Positions 1 to 10,015 are shown, numbered from the stretch's first letter. The stretch is 64,000 bases of DNA from Paenibacillus monticola (GCF_009664975.1 NZ_WJXB01000003.1:682001-746000), one strand, 5' to 3'. Numbers and translations: made by a program. Notes: generated by a model from the letters alone, not told the origin.

Positions 1-3000
1 GCACAACATTTCCCTGATCATCCAAAAGGGTCTTGAAAAACTTGGAGCCGCCCACCCCGTAGGCATAGGTCTTGACCAGCGACACTTCCGGCGGGGTTCT
101 GTCAATATTAGCGACGGTCGCCGTAACAGAGCCCGTGTTCCCCGCTTCATCCTCAAACTCGAAGGTAAACAAGCCATTATCTTTGAAAATGTAGCTGTCT
201 CTTCCGCCATTGTTCACCATGCGCACCGGCTCAGAAGCGATAAGCTTGGCGGTGACATTCCCCCTGGTCGGACCGGTGATGTTGTATTCAACGACTCCTT
301 CCGGCGAGGTCAAATCGATGTTGCTCACCACAGCCAGTAATTCCGCTGTACGTTCTGGGTCCGTCAGGTCTACCAGGTCAAAGGTGTAGAGGCCATTCTG
401 CGAAATTTTGAAATTGTTGCCCTTGACCCGCTCCGCAAGAGCCGGATTATCCGCCGCAGGGGTCACCTTTATTCCTGTCGACACGGCGATGCTAAGTGAA
501 ATGCCCCCGCTCTTCGTAGGCTTCAGTGTACTGTAAGAGGCCAGAGCATACAGCGGATCAGCCGCCGCATCGTATTGGCTCGTATCAATGGCTGCAGGAC
601 TGCTCTCCACTCCCGAGGGGGAGCGGAATTTGGCCTTCAGTTGAAGCTGCTCGGGAGCGGACTGCGCCACGGTAACCTGCACAAAGTTCGTGTACGGTCT
701 CCACACGCTCCATGTGGCACCGTTGTCGCTGGAGACGGAGTATTGGAAACCGTCCTTAGAGACGCTCTTCAGCTCCAGTTGCAAAGTCGCCTTGCTCTCT
801 TCGCCAGCTTTGCTCTGAAATGCAATCAGATCGGATTGCAGAACCTCCACAGGGGAGGTATCCGCCCGGAACAAGTGGAATGTTCCTGTGTGCGTAACGG
901 CTCCATTGCCCAGTCCGTCCCGGGCGTATACATACAGAACAAAGCCTGCCGATGTGCCCGGAGCCAGCAGATCGCTGTCAAGAACCGCCTTGCCGTCAGC
1001 CGGAAGCGGTATCCAGCCGGCGGAAGACTCATCTGGCGGAGCGGCATTCTCAGGTACCCACTGGTACTGGACGGATGTGCCGGACGGAGTGTACAGATCG
1101 GTTGCCGTCACAAGCACCGTATAGGCAGAACGAGGATAGCTTACGCCGTTCAGGCTGAACGACACTATAGGGGCGGCATTGTCGAACCGATACAGTGAAC
1201 TGTATTCATAGTAGCGGTCGGTCCCGTCTTCCTTGACCCGTACATGCAGGTACTGGTATCCATTCAGGCCGTACACTGCTGCAACAACGCTGCTGTAGAC
1301 TGATTTCGTAACGCTTTCGCCCTCATAGACAGCCTCCACCACCGTTGTCTGGTAGAGATTATCCGCCGGCCGGACGGCCGATGGACTGAAGGCGTACAGC
1401 AGTTCCTGCACTCCCGTTCCGCTAACGATAACCTCAATGTCGCGGCTCTGGATGTAGGCTTCCGGTGCTTCGGGCGCGAAAGCGATGCTAACCTGACTCG
1501 TGGAGTCGACCACAACAGGCTCACTCATCTGAAACTCGGCCGTATTGCCTGCCCGGTCGGAAGTTCTCAGGTAGAGAATGTACTCCCCGTCTTCAATCAC
1601 ATGGTTCAGAGTCGTCACGATCCGGTCCGTGGGCACAACCCGCCAGTCTAACTCGCCGGGCGACTCACCCGCCTTGACCCACTGAAATTGCAGCGAATCC
1701 GGCTCAATGCCGCTATGTTCATCCGACGCCTCAACCGTAGCCTTGACCACCGCCGTATGGTTGACGCCGGAGATGGAAGCGCCTAGAACAGGAGCTTTGT
1801 TGTCTAGCAGTATGGCGGTCTTGCCATAAATCCAGTTGGAATCGTCAAGCTTGAAGTCTGCCGCCGTCCACAGCGACAGATCATTGTAATCGCCTACTGC
1901 TTCGAGGGCTTTGCCGCTCGCATACGTTTCGGCGTCTGCATCGGATGCGTCCGTGTGGCTAGCCTTATACTCATTCATCCAGCCGTTGTAAGTGTCGGCA
2001 TGGCTGGTCTTGTATGTCTTCATCTTCTCGTACTGCATAAGCTCCCGGGCTGTATCCCAGGTCATATCCGCCGTCCATGTATGCAAGTACCAGGTCCCGC
2101 TACCATCAGCCATACGTGCCTGAGCGGGAGGAGAGAGCAGATTGGTGCTGTTGTTGCCCACCATCAGATTGAAATCCGCCAGCTCGCCGGGATACAGACC
2201 CTCCCGGGGCTGCTGCCCTGTAAGGGAATAGCGTTTGACCGCCGCGAACTCGTCGGCATCCTTCCCGGCTAGCGGATCATCCGGACTCTGACTCCAGTAA
2301 TAGTAGACCAGACCCAGACCTGGGGAATCAGCTGAACTAGTCATGTTAAGCGGACGATAGATACCACGGCTTGGCCGGGTCTGTCCGGCCTCATCCGGGT
2401 CGAGCGCGGGAGCGATTACTCCAGGATCACGGGCATCAATGGTGATTCTGCCCGATTTGGCCCACACGTTATCAGTTGCTCCCGTTTCGTCGTAAACATA
2501 GTTGAAATTCGGGTCCGTGTTGTCAATGGACAGCTTCGCCCAATCAATCTTGGAGTTGGGCACCTGTTTGGATGGGTCTGTAGGCGCAGGGTTCGCCGAC
2601 TTGCTGGTATTTACCGGGTCTATCAACAGATTACCGGCGTAATCCTGAATCACGCCCTTGTCCGCGTAGGCAGGCGTGTCACCGGCCCTAGACGAATGGG
2701 TTAGGGCAATGACCTTGAGCAGCGCCACATCCAGATCGTCCTCCGTCACAGTCGTCCGGAAGGTCCATAGGGATGAATTTTCTCCTTCCGTATAATAGGC
2801 CCTCATGCCATTGTTGAAGTACAGGAACAGCCCGTCGGCCGACAGGCCCTGCTTGGCGACAACGTCTTCCGTCATTCGCACCTTGAAATCCAGGGTGTCT
2901 CCCTTGTTCAGCGTGCTTCCCGTGACAATGTCCGGCTGAATGCCGTTGGCTGCGAAACTGTATTTGGGCGGTACGGCGTCGACGATCACCCGGTAGCCGT

Positions 3001-4165
3001 CATTGGCATTGCCCGGATCAATCGTCGTATCGAATGGATTAATGGTTTTTCCACGAATGAAGGTGTCACCCGCAGAGACGGCGGCCCGCTGGCCGAAATT
3101 GCTGACAATCAGCGGATTGCCGGCAGCATCGTGAAGATCGGCGTCGATGATCTTCTGCTTCAGCGATTTGTCGTTCATGTTGATCCCGGACGGAAGCGCG
3201 GTCAGCTCGCCGCCATTCATAATGGGCAAATTGCCTGTATGCTGGTAATTGACCGCCTCATAGGTATAGCTCAGCATGTCCGTATACTGACTCCAATTGG
3301 TGGCCGCGGGCAGCTTCATGCCCTGGTTCTCGCCCGCCGCAGGTAAACCTGTGCCAGCCGGATTAGTGAACAGATCGTGCCGGTTCAGATCGGAGGCTTC
3401 TCCGGAATAAGCCTTAAGCGGCTCACTAAACGGGTAGGTCAGATTCACCTTGTCTCCCCATTTCAACAGCAGCTCATTCTCTGCAATGCTTGAATTGTCG
3501 TGCTGTGTGCCGGTCGTATCAAAGATGTAGTCCTTGACGGTGGGACTAGAGATGTCGCGGAAATACAAGTGGACACCCACCATAGTAGCCGACCCGTCCA
3601 CCACAATGTTGATATTAATGACGTCGTCAGGATCAAGCGTTTGCCAACCGGTGTTGAACTTATCATCATCGCCCTCGCCGTATTTGTGATAACCCGAGGC
3701 AGTGGTCGATATTTTGGCACTCACAAAATCATCGTCGGATTCATACAGATTGCGCACAAAAAAGCGGAACTCCCCCTGCCCACTCAGCGCAAGCTGCTTT
3801 AAGCCGGGGATTTGGGAAACTGTAATCGTTCCGTCAAAGTCATCATCGACCTTATCCGTACCATGAAGATCGTCCTTATCATCCATCGTGAAAGATACAC
3901 CCGGTAGTGGAGACTGCTTCGATCTCTGAAACCACATAAAGGCGTCATACTCGCTGGTATCTACGCCCTCTTCATACTCATTGTCATAAGGTACGGGGGG
4001 ATTGGAGGCTATCGTGCTCTGATTATAGATTGTGGTTCCGAAAATGTTCACATCCTCGTAGCTTCCCGCCGCTTTTACCCGCTCCGCGCCTAACCAAGGC
4101 ACCCCCGCCGTCAGCATCACTGCGGCAAGTACAGCGGACATGCATTTTTTTGCCCATGTTCTCAT
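1..4165 (-). CDS. very large secreted surface protein, 3' end outside window
   Basis: One open frame runs from an ATG at 4165 to the window edge (at least 1388 residues) without a stop; I checked the frame near the start, near 2000 and at the edge. The start has an AAGAAGGTG ribosome site 7 bases upstream. Residues 1-35 are a signal peptide (positive start, hydrophobic core with VLAAVMLTAG, then a KAAGS-like cleavage area). The rest is rich in Asp, Ser, Thr and Tyr, lacks long hydrophobic stretches, and repeats phrases such as DNKAPVLGASISGV, FDNAAPIVSFSLNGV and VANIDRTPPEVSL. These resemble the beginnings of Ig-like beta-sandwich modules found in Firmicute surface proteins. No catalytic motif was recognised, and the C-terminal anchor (SLH or sortase) lies outside. 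A trypsin-like protease gene lies 95 bases upstream on the same strand. Family assignment beyond 'modular surface protein' is inference. Confidence 0.8.
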   Translation of the reverse strand, partial: MRTWAKKCMSAVLAAVMLTAGVPWLGAERVKAAGSYEDVNIFGTTIYNQSTIASNPPVPYDNEYEEGVDTSEYDAFMWFQRSKQSPLPGVSFTMDDKDDLHGTDKVDDDFDGTITVSQIPGLKQLALSGQGEFRFFVRNLYESDDDFVSAKISTTASGYHKYGEGDDDKFNTGWQTLDPDDVININIVVDGSATMVGVHLYFRDISSPTVKDYIFDTTGTQHDNSSIAENELLLKWGDKVNLTYPFSEPLKAYSGEASDLNRHDLFTNPAGTGLPAAGENQGMKLPAATNWSQYTDMLSYTYEAVNYQHTGNLPIMNGGELTALPSGINMNDKSLKQKIIDADLHDAAGNPLIVSNFGQRAAVSAGDTFIRGKTINPFDTTIDPGNANDGYRVIVDAVPPKYSFAANGIQPDIVTGSTLNKGDTLDFKVRMTEDVVAKQGLSADGLFLYFNNGMRAYYTEGENSSLWTFRTTVTEDDLDVALLKVIALTHSSRAGDTPAYADKGVIQDYAGNLLIDPVNTSKSANPAPTDPSKQVPNSKIDWAKLSIDNTDPNFNYVYDETGATDNVWAKSGRITIDARDPGVIAPALDPDEAGQTRPSRGIYRPLNMTSSADSPGLGLVYYYWSQSPDDPLAGKDADEFAAVKRYSLTGQQPREGLYPGELADFNLMVGNNSTNLLSPPAQARMADGSGTWYLHTWTADMTWDTARELMQYEKMKTYKTSHADTYNGWMNEYKASHTDASDADAETYASGKALEAVGDYNDLSLWTAADFKLDDSNWIYGKTAILLDNKAPVLGASISGVNHTAVVKATVEASDEHSGIEPDSLQFQWVKAGESPGELDWRVVPTDRIVTTLNHVIEDGEYILYLRTSDRAGNTAEFQMSEPVVVDSTSQVSIAFAPEAPEAYIQSRDIEVIVSGTGVQELLYAFSPSAVRPADNLYQTTVVEAVYEGESVTKSVYSSVVAAVYGLNGYQYLHVRVKEDGTDRYYEYSSLYRFDNAAPIVSFSLNGVSYPRSAYTVLVTATDLYTPSGTSVQYQWVPENAAPPDESSAGWIPLPADGKAVLDSDLLAPGTSAGFVLYVYARDGLGNGAVTHTGTFHLFRADTSPVEVLQSDLIAFQSKAGEESKATLQLELKSVSKDGFQYSVSSDNGATWSVWRPYTNFVQVTVAQSAPEQLQLKAKFRSPSGVESSPAAIDTSQYDAAADPLYALASYSTLKPTKSGGISLSIAVSTGIKVTPAADNPALAERVKGNNFKISQNGLYTFDLVDLTDPERTAELLAVVSNIDLTSPEGVVEYNITGPTRGNVTAKLIASEPVRMVNNGGRDSYIFKDNGLFTFEFEDEAGNTGSVTATVANIDRTPPEVSLVKTYAYGVGGSKFFKTLLDDQGNVV

Positions 4166-4260
4166 TCATGCACCTTCTTGTACGAATTTTAGTTCTATGT
4201 AAAAATACCGCCGGAGCAACCCGCCGCTTCACAGCAGATTTGGGACGCTGCGCCGCCTCT

Positions 4261-4935
4261 CTAACTCCCCTTCCGGCTGACCACCCGCTTCACCGTTTCT
4301 GCATCCACGGCTAGATGAATGCCGCTCATGGTGCGAAGAGAGCCGGACAGAAGTCCCGCCGCATAACCATCCTGATCGACCAGCGGCCCTCCGGACATGC
4401 CGTTGACCAGCGTTGCCGACATCAAGATACGTTCTCTCCCGTTAATAGGAACGCCAGGCGCGTTCACAATTCCTTCGGTGATGATCTTCGTCCCTTTCAT
4501 GGGATACCCGATGGCGAACACCTTCTCTCCGTGCTTAACCGGGCCTATGCGCAAAGGCAAATACGGGTAAGGACTATCCTTGCCGGGAGGTGGTAACATC
4601 AGCACCGCCGTGTCCGCCGCTTCATCCAGAACCAGGATCCGGCAAGCGGCCTCAGAGCCGTCATTCCGTACGCAGCCAAGCCGCGCCGCCCCTTCCACCA
4701 CATGATAGGCGGTCAACGCCGTACCGTCCGGCTGAATCAGAAACCCGCTACCTACATCCTTTAACGTACCGTCATCACGATACGCCCGCACATAGAACAC
4801 TGCCTCCTCCGCATAGGCGTAAATACTCTCCGCATCGTAACGCACCGGCGTCTCCGCTCGGGAGATAGACGCACGGTCCTGCAGCAATAACACGGCAAAG
4901 ACCGCCAGAATGACCACTCCGACCTTTCGCCGCAT
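4261..4935 (-). CDS. secreted trypsin-like (HtrA-type) serine protease, no PDZ
   Basis: Short S1-family protease of 224 residues. The catalytic triad is visible as His in AYHVVEG (about residue 78), Asp in DEAADTAVL (about 108) and Ser in NGMSGGPL (about 181). A hydrophobic N-terminal segment (about residues 7-19) is a signal peptide or anchor, so the enzyme acts outside the membrane. HtrA/DegP proteins normally carry one or two PDZ domains after the protease fold, but this one stops right after it. I chose the ATG at 4935 because AAGGATGGTGG precedes it; two earlier in-frame ATGs (4971, 4959) lack a ribosome site. It lies upstream of, and in the same direction as, the giant surface protein, so it could process or monitor that protein. 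That link is inference from position. Confidence 0.85.
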   Translation of the reverse strand: MRRKVGVVILAVFAVLLLQDRASISRAETPVRYDAESIYAYAEEAVFYVRAYRDDGTLKDVGSGFLIQPDGTALTAYHVVEGAARLGCVRNDGSEAACRILVLDEAADTAVLMLPPPGKDSPYPYLPLRIGPVKHGEKVFAIGYPMKGTKIITEGIVNAPGVPINGRERILMSATLVNGMSGGPLVDQDGYAAGLLSGSLRTMSGIHLAVDAETVKRVVSRKGS

Positions 4936-5062
4936 TTGGCCACCATCCTTTCCATACATGACTTTAGTCACACTCTACGCTCTATTATAGAAATGCATTC
5001 TCTCAAATTTCTCTCAAATACGCGCTAGTGATGTCGAAATATATCAGAAGTAAGGAGGATGT

Positions 5063-5134
5063 ATGCCATCAAGAACTCGGCACTCGGTATCTCTTGATAC
5101 CTCCACCGGCCCGTTGTATCCCACATCTCTCTGA
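5063..5134 (+). CDS. possible 23-aa peptide ORF
   Basis: An AAGGAGG sits 6 bases before an ATG that opens 23 codons ending in TGA. The peptide is Ser/Thr/Pro rich and matches nothing I recognise. The coding stretch contains a GGTATC...GATACC hairpin. It lies in the 283-base gap between the protease gene and the terminator of the response regulator. No convincing promoter was seen, so this may be a chance ribosome-site match. Confidence 0.2.
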   Translation: MPSRTRHSVSLDTSTGPLYPTSL

Positions 5135-5168
5135 AGAAATATTCTTCTCTCAATACTCTTATACGAAC

Positions 5169-5205
5169 AAAGAACCGTCAGCCTTAATCCGGCTGACGGT
5201 TCTTT
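5169..5205. terminator. bidirectional terminator hairpin
   Basis: A perfect 15-bp stem (AAAGAACCGTCAGCC and its complement) encloses a 7-base loop, about 50 bases beyond the stop of the response-regulator gene on the minus strand. The A and T runs at the stem ends allow action in both directions. Confidence 0.85.
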
Positions 5206-5254
5206 GATTCGTAGGGTTCAGTACACGCACCACATTCTTATGAACAAACACGAT

Positions 5255-6385
5255 TTACTCTTGTCGGACTCTAGCATAAGCATCAACGATTTCCTTCATT
5301 TCCCGAGGTGGGGCAATTCCATACTCTCTGCAGTAACTCTTCTCAAAATCAGCGTAATATCTGACCATTCTCTCCCACTTGCCGCTCGAAGCGTAAACTT
5401 TCATCAGCAAGAGACTAATATTCTCATCAAAGGGATATAGCGCCAAATACGCGCTTAACCTCTGCTCTGCGCTAACCCAATCCTCCCGAGCCAGGCAAAG
5501 CCGGCCTAAATTGAGGACCATAGACATAAATCGCTTGCAGTATTCTTCTTCAATCCGGTGCTTCCACAGATAATCCTTACGGTCAAACAGATGCCCTTGA
5601 TACATCGCACACAAACTCTCCAGACGCGCTATATCCTCCTGTGCATCAGACAGAGCAGGGATATAACGCTGAAACTCCAATAAATCGTAGGAGGTCAAAA
5701 GCGTCACCAGCAGATAGCCCGCTCCTGTTTTCCCCACATCCAGACCCAGTTCATGCTCCTTCAAGAGCTTCTTCAGCCGGTAAACCGTATTATGTAAATT
5801 GTGCACGGCGCGCTCCTCATCCATGTCCGGCCACAGTGCATCTACCAGTTGCCACTTGCCAGCTTCCTGATTGGGATAACACAGCAGGTAGGCGAATAGT
5901 TCCTCCGTCTTACGGGTGGGCCAATGCACCAGAGTTCCCTTGGAATTACGAACCTCGAAACCGCCGAAACAGCGGATGGAGGCCCTTTTGGGGGGGAGAT
6001 CGACAGTCAGCAAAGCGGAGCGCTCAACTTCCTTCAGAAGACGATCCGTAATCCGCTGGACACTGGCTGGAGTAATTGGCTTCAGAATGTAATCAAAAGC
6101 AAATACATTGAAAGCCTCCAGAGCATATTCTTTATAGGCCGTAGTGAACACAATACGCGTCTGCTCAGAGCATTCATTCACTCTGTGGGCCAACTCCAGG
6201 CCGGACAGTTTAGGCATTTCTATATCCAAAAAAGCAATATCCGGTTTAAGGGACGGAAAAGCCGCCAGAGCCTCCAGAGGATTGCTGAAAGCACCCACAA
6301 CATGGCAATTGGGGTTTCTTCCAACCACTACCTTCATTAATTCCAGGATCGGTTTCTCATCCTCAACAACGACTACTCTGAACAA
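5255..6385 (-). CDS. response regulator, receiver plus winged helix plus BTAD
   Basis: 376 residues. The receiver domain spans about 1-120, with the phosphoacceptor Asp54 in AFLDIEMPKLSG, the acidic pair near residues 8-9 (VVVEDE) and Lys102 in YILKPI. Residues about 130-215 resemble an OmpR-type winged helix (GGFEVRNSKG, ALWPDMDEERAVHNL). The remaining 150 residues form a bacterial transcriptional activator (BTAD, SARP-like, TPR fold) domain. This layout is common in Paenibacillus. The gene follows the hybrid kinase by 17 bases on the same strand, so it is the likely partner. Its target genes cannot be read from this window. A strong terminator follows. Confidence 0.9.
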   Translation of the reverse strand: MFRVVVVEDEKPILELMKVVVGRNPNCHVVGAFSNPLEALAAFPSLKPDIAFLDIEMPKLSGLELAHRVNECSEQTRIVFTTAYKEYALEAFNVFAFDYILKPITPASVQRITDRLLKEVERSALLTVDLPPKRASIRCFGGFEVRNSKGTLVHWPTRKTEELFAYLLCYPNQEAGKWQLVDALWPDMDEERAVHNLHNTVYRLKKLLKEHELGLDVGKTGAGYLLVTLLTSYDLLEFQRYIPALSDAQEDIARLESLCAMYQGHLFDRKDYLWKHRIEEEYCKRFMSMVLNLGRLCLAREDWVSAEQRLSAYLALYPFDENISLLLMKVYASSGKWERMVRYYADFEKSYCREYGIAPPREMKEIVDAYARVRQE

Positions 6386-6402
6386 AAGTTACCTCCTCCT
6401 TT

Positions 6403-9400
6403 TCATCCTTCATCTTGTTCCATAGGCAGATACACAGTCACCTTGGTTCCCCGGCCTAGTCTGGAGCTCACAGTCAAAGTCGCTCCCGAAATCGAATCCA
6501 GTCTGCGCCGAATATTAAAAATTCCGATGCCTCCCTTTCCTTCCAGCGGCCTGCCCCCGCTAGAAATACGGTACATTATGTCATCTGAAATGCCCTCACC
6601 GTCATCCTCTACTGTTATTAGCAGGTAATTCTCTCCTTTAGAAACTGAGAGTGTGACATTGCCTTGCCCATCCTTATCAAAAAGACCGTGACGAATGGCA
6701 TTTTCCACAAACGGCTGGATACTTAGGGAGGGGATCAGTAAGTTCTTCATGTGTTCGTCTACATAACTTACATATTCAAAACGGCCATCAAAACGGGCTT
6801 TCTCAATCTCTACGTATGCATCTATCAATTCCAGCTCTCTTCCCAAAGGAACGAATAACTCCCTATGATCCATATCCAGAATATAACGTAAATACTGGCT
6901 AAGGTTAGATAATAAGTAAGCAGCTTTCTCTCCGTCCGTATAGCAGAAGGAAATCACACTGCTCAGGGCATTATACAGAAAATGAGGCTTGATCTGGGCC
7001 TGGTAAAAAGCCAATTCATTCTGAATGGCCTGATGAATAGAGGTCTTCAAAGCTAATAACGTTTGAATTCTGGCGATCAGGGTCTCTCCATCAAATGGCT
7101 TAGTCAAATAATCGTTCGCTCCAGCCGCAAAACCCAGCGCAATATCCTGCGACCGGTCCTTGGCGGTAGCGAATAATATTGGCAGATCAAGGATAGTATA
7201 CTTCTCGCGCAGCATACGGCACAGCTCAATGCCAGACATTTCCGGCATCATCACATCGAGAATGACTAAGTCAATTCGTGGATACCGACTGATTTTGGCT
7301 AACGCTTCTCTCCCAGACAGCGCGGTTAGCACATTGTAAGGATGTCTACGCAAAATGGTAAGCAGCGTGTGAATATTGGAGGCTTCGTCATCTACAATCA
7401 GAATCGTGTAGTCATATTGTTCCTTAATCTCAAGAGACCCAGAACTCCGAGGAGTCCGTAGCTTTGACTTTACCCCCTCACTTTCTACTGCAGACTCAGC
7501 CTCATTCGCACATGGCAGTGTAAATGCCATACATGTCCCCTGTCCCGCCTCTGTCCACTCAATACGGATTTGTCCACCCATCCCCTCCACCAGCTTGCGG
7601 CTGATATACAGCCCGACACCCATACCGGAGTAACGACCTTCGGGTGCGATTGAACCGAAGGGATCATCCCTTTCAAGTAAGTCGGACTGCCTGTCTCGGG
7701 ATATGCCCTCGCCTGTATCCTGCACGAACAGATGAACCATGCTATCCATAACTGTGCTATCTACAGAGATCCTCCCTTTTTCCGTATGCTTGATAGCGTT
7801 ATGGACTAGATTGTATAGAATCTGTCTGAAACGGTTTTCGTCCGCATGGACCCACAAGTTCAGTGGCACACAGTTCTCAAGTACAACATCCTTATCAGCT
7901 AACTCGAATTGCAGTACATCCAACACAATCTGCACCGCCGCCCGCGCATTAACTATAGTAATCTGCATTTGCAGATCCCCATGTTTCAACCGTGTGACGT
8001 CGATCAAATCCTGCATCAGCATAGTCAGCTTCATTGCCGTATCTTTCACCAGCCACAAATTCTCCATCTGTCCGGTAGACAAAGTACCCTCAACATTATC
8101 CAAAAGTGACGAAGAAATATTCATAATTCCATGCAGCGGAGTTCTGAATTCATGAGAGGTATGCATGAGGAACTCATCTTTTACCTGATTGGATACCATC
8201 AGTTCATGCGTTAAAGCTTTGGTTTTCTCAAAAGCTCGTGAGAAGCGAACAGCCATCAGAGTATTCATTAGCATGACAAAACCCAAACCAGCCAATTTGC
8301 TCAAAATATCGGAGGCAAGAATATTTTCTGAGGACAAGTAATCCCCCACCAAATAAATCATCATCGACATCATTGATGCAAAAAACAAGAGCAGCTCTTT
8401 CCTTTCATATGTACCCTTCCCGGTCGTGAAATATAGAGTAGCCAGCCTTATAATGATAAAAAGATCTACAAAAGCCAGATACAGCAGATACTCCGGCTTG
8501 ACCTCGGTATATGTCCGGTAAGGCAACACGATTATGGCCGCAATATAAGCTGCGAATGGAGTAATCAGCAGCATCTTCCCCCGCCGGGACATGAGTCGGG
8601 CGTTGAGTGAAGCAAAGAACAGAATGCCCAGGATAGGGAGTATAAATATACTGAGATCCAGAAGCTTGTACAACACATAAAATGGAATATCCGGAAGTAG
8701 ACGTTGGATGAGCTTCTCGTCCTGAAGCATTTGCCCCACCGAAAAAACCAGCAGAAATAATCCACAGTACAAGTTGCTTCTATCCAGGCGCTCGGGAAAG
8801 TACATAACCAGTTGGTGGGCTCCGAACATAATAAATATCAGGATGCAGGCCAAATCCGCACCGATGCCAAAACTGCCTAGCTGGAATATCTCTTTCTGTG
8901 CGCCAAACTGAATAGGACGGATGATGCCCCCGTAAATAAACTCGTAGTTGGCTATCTGAACGACAATATCAATTGCTCCCTCATCGGAATGAAAAAAAAC
9001 AGTATATGGGGTATTGCCAGGACGGCTTAGTTCTCTGGAGGTCGCGGGTATGCCACTCTCTCCTACCAGACTCCCGTTGATGTACAATTTATGGGACATT
9101 CGGATATTGTTAATTTTAAGTCCGTAGACTGCATCTGCCTTCGGAACCAGCAGCTTGAGGTGATAGGTGCCAAAACCTTTCCGGTGCATGCCATCGCTCT
9201 TACCCTTCCATGCTCCGGGTACAGCTAAATAAACGTCCTGATCTGCCGTTTCTCCAACCAGATCAGCTGGTGCCAGCAGCTTGCCTTCATAGAAGGCCCA
9301 TTCGCCATTCAAATTCACCAAGCCTTGATCCGGAAGGCCAATTCCCCTCAAGTCCAGCACTCCCTGCTTAGCTAAGGGCGCCTTCAAGTTCTTCATCGAA

Positions 9401-9474
9401 TCCATATACAAAAACAGCAGCGCAACAGCAAGCAGCACCACCGCTACAATCAAAAATTTGCCCCAATTCTTCAT
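6403..9474 (-). CDS. hybrid sensor kinase with two kinase cores (7TMR-DISM)
   Basis: 1023 residues. Order: N-terminal membrane segment (about 6-25); extracytoplasmic carbohydrate-binding-like 7TMR-DISM domain (about 45-195, with LNGEWAFYEGKLL); seven membrane helices (about 200-415); HisKA with His441 in HTSHEFRTPLHG; HATPase (N box about 556, G boxes DTGEG and GMGVGLYIS); receiver with Asp740 in VILDVMMPEMSG; and a second, LytS/YesM-type His_kinase with His831 in QIKPHFLYNA, followed by its own HATPase to the C-terminus. I chose the ATG at 9474 because GAGGGG precedes it by 7 bases; the upstream in-frame ATG at 9516 lacks a site. The response regulator follows after 17 bases. The ligand is unknown; DISM sensors are thought to bind carbohydrate-like ligands. 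Confidence 0.92.
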   Translation of the reverse strand: MKNWGKFLIVAVVLLAVALLFLYMDSMKNLKAPLAKQGVLDLRGIGLPDQGLVNLNGEWAFYEGKLLAPADLVGETADQDVYLAVPGAWKGKSDGMHRKGFGTYHLKLLVPKADAVYGLKINNIRMSHKLYINGSLVGESGIPATSRELSRPGNTPYTVFFHSDEGAIDIVVQIANYEFIYGGIIRPIQFGAQKEIFQLGSFGIGADLACILIFIMFGAHQLVMYFPERLDRSNLYCGLFLLVFSVGQMLQDEKLIQRLLPDIPFYVLYKLLDLSIFILPILGILFFASLNARLMSRRGKMLLITPFAAYIAAIIVLPYRTYTEVKPEYLLYLAFVDLFIIIRLATLYFTTGKGTYERKELLLFFASMMSMMIYLVGDYLSSENILASDILSKLAGLGFVMLMNTLMAVRFSRAFEKTKALTHELMVSNQVKDEFLMHTSHEFRTPLHGIMNISSSLLDNVEGTLSTGQMENLWLVKDTAMKLTMLMQDLIDVTRLKHGDLQMQITIVNARAAVQIVLDVLQFELADKDVVLENCVPLNLWVHADENRFRQILYNLVHNAIKHTEKGRISVDSTVMDSMVHLFVQDTGEGISRDRQSDLLERDDPFGSIAPEGRYSGMGVGLYISRKLVEGMGGQIRIEWTEAGQGTCMAFTLPCANEAESAVESEGVKSKLRTPRSSGSLEIKEQYDYTILIVDDEASNIHTLLTILRRHPYNVLTALSGREALAKISRYPRIDLVILDVMMPEMSGIELCRMLREKYTILDLPILFATAKDRSQDIALGFAAGANDYLTKPFDGETLIARIQTLLALKTSIHQAIQNELAFYQAQIKPHFLYNALSSVISFCYTDGEKAAYLLSNLSQYLRYILDMDHRELFVPLGRELELIDAYVEIEKARFDGRFEYVSYVDEHMKNLLIPSLSIQPFVENAIRHGLFDKDGQGNVTLSVSKGENYLLITVEDDGEGISDDIMYRISSGGRPLEGKGGIGIFNIRRRLDSISGATLTVSSRLGRGTKVTVYLPMEQDEG

Positions 9475-10015
9475 TAGTAACCCCTCGTTCCAAATCATAC
9501 CGAATGAATACATCATATAACAGCAGTCTCACAAGAAACTCACAACCGATACAATGCATAAGGACCGCCATAATAAATATTCGAATGATTGATCCCAGAG
9601 TCATTCTATCAGTTTTTTTTTTCCATTTCACTAACTTAAAAAGCAGTCTGATTTTTGCCTGGATAGATAAGGAAGATGCCATTGGTATTATCCCCTCCAA
9701 GTAGACACTCATAAAAAAACTGGTCTGTTAACATGAGGAAATGAGTGAACTTGGAGGGGAGAGTACGGTGTACTCGACGTCATGCTATCAATCTCAACCC
9801 ATTACTCAGCCTGACTGAATTGATGTTGCCAATTCACCAAGGTTTATGGCATGTCCCCCAAATTATACCGGAAGGATTTGTAATTAAATTAGGTACACAC
9901 GAATTAATATATCCTGGTCATGATTGCCGAACCCAGCCCCATAGAGTGTCAATCCACCCACGTTAACGGAAATCTCGTCAACCGCGAAACGAAATGTCCA
10001 GAATTGTTCCCGTAG
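9475..10015. other. no confident gene; nested inverted repeat and debris
   Basis: No open frame here has both a ribosome site and a recognisable product. A 12-bp perfect inverted repeat lies at 9691-9702 and 9749-9760, with a second inner 7-bp pair (CACTCAT/ATGAGTG). The stretch around 9745-9966 reads open on the plus strand but encodes nothing recognised. The region looks like remains of one or more lost genes or of a mobile element end. Confidence 0.5.
9691..9760. repeat. nested inverted repeat, possible mobile-element end
   Basis: TCCCCTCCAAGT at 9691-9702 is exactly complementary to 9749-9760, and CACTCAT at 9706-9712 to 9741-9747, leaving a 28-base loop. Similarity continues weakly outward. 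It could be two facing insertion-sequence ends or a stable RNA hairpin. There is no transposase nearby. Confidence 0.5.

Noticed and set aside
575..1198. 207-codon plus-strand frame
   Set aside because: Shadow of the giant surface protein; composition is not protein-like and there is no ribosome site.
9368..9712. 114-codon minus frame upstream of the kinase
   Set aside because: It overlaps the kinase N-terminus in another frame, is Cys-rich by chance, and has no ribosome site.
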